This document shows positions 13,403 to 13,430 of a stretch of 13,430 nt of DNA, in pieces. Each line of letters opens with the position of its first letter. Position 1 is the stretch's first letter. The position numbers and the translations under genes were made by a program. The notes under the pieces were generated by a model, which saw nothing but the letters and a program-made list of their open reading frames with translations, searched no databases and was not told where the DNA came from. The stretch is from an uncultured Lachnospira sp. (GTDB lineage Bacteria > Bacillota > Clostridia > Lachnospirales > Lachnospiraceae), in assembly GCA_947169835.1 (NCBI GenBank), contig CAMVRH010000012.1:1-13430 (forward strand), in the 5' to 3' direction.

Positions 13403-13430
13403 TTTCCTTATGCATATTTCTGCTCTCGTT

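Noticed and set aside
13386..13430. Open minus-strand frame entering from the right edge and ending in TAG (NMHKEIIKKD at its end)
   Set aside because: Only 14 codons are visible, and an open run this short is expected by chance. A convergent gene may lie to the right, but it cannot be supported here.

Overview
The window is AT-rich bacterial chromosome. AGGAGG-type ribosome binding sites, sigma-A-like promoters, long A/T-rich hairpin terminators, an LCP (LytR-CpsA-Psr) protein, TagB/TagF-like enzymes, and DUF6273 and DUF5662 proteins all point to a Gram-positive Bacillota, most likely an anaerobic Clostridia member. Genus cannot be assigned by reading alone.

Left part (1-3817, minus strand): a cell-surface polymer operon read leftwards from a promoter near 3850. 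It encodes a polyprenyl-phosphate sugar-phosphate transferase that primes glycan assembly on the lipid carrier, a family 2 glycosyltransferase, and two tandem CDP-glycerol glycerophosphotransferase-like proteins; the second runs off the left edge. Genes are 1-2 bp apart or overlap. The likely product is a polyol-phosphate-containing wall polymer such as teichoic acid or capsule.

Centre-left (3946-7565, plus strand): the divergent operon carries an LCP-family polymer ligase, a MurG-type lipid II GlcNAc transferase and a membrane-anchored TPR-like/DUF6273 protein. The two divergent promoters face away from each other and share the same 7 bp as their -35 elements, which could tie polymer synthesis to polymer attachment.

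Centre-right (7766-10365, minus strand): a compact four-gene operon with two tandem but diverged RimK-like ATP-grasp ligases, a DUF5662 protein and a HIT-family hydrolase. Its substrate is unknown.

Right part (10510-13344): a plus-strand pair (unknown membrane-anchored protein and GtrA-like flippase), a minus-strand tRNA-Lys(CUU) with its own promoter and a palindrome in its leader, then an AI-2E family transporter gene with its own promoter and terminator.

The most unusual signal lies in the two convergent junctions (7631-7767 and 11668-11798). Each holds a structured element with the same plan: a 13-bp outer stem enclosing a long A/T-rich hairpin, a 5-bp/4-nt-loop hairpin, and a 7-9 bp hairpin closed by a GNA triloop. 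The stems differ in sequence, but short linkers between them match (CACGAA and TGAG). This suggests a recurring structured RNA or mobile DNA motif rather than two unrelated terminators.
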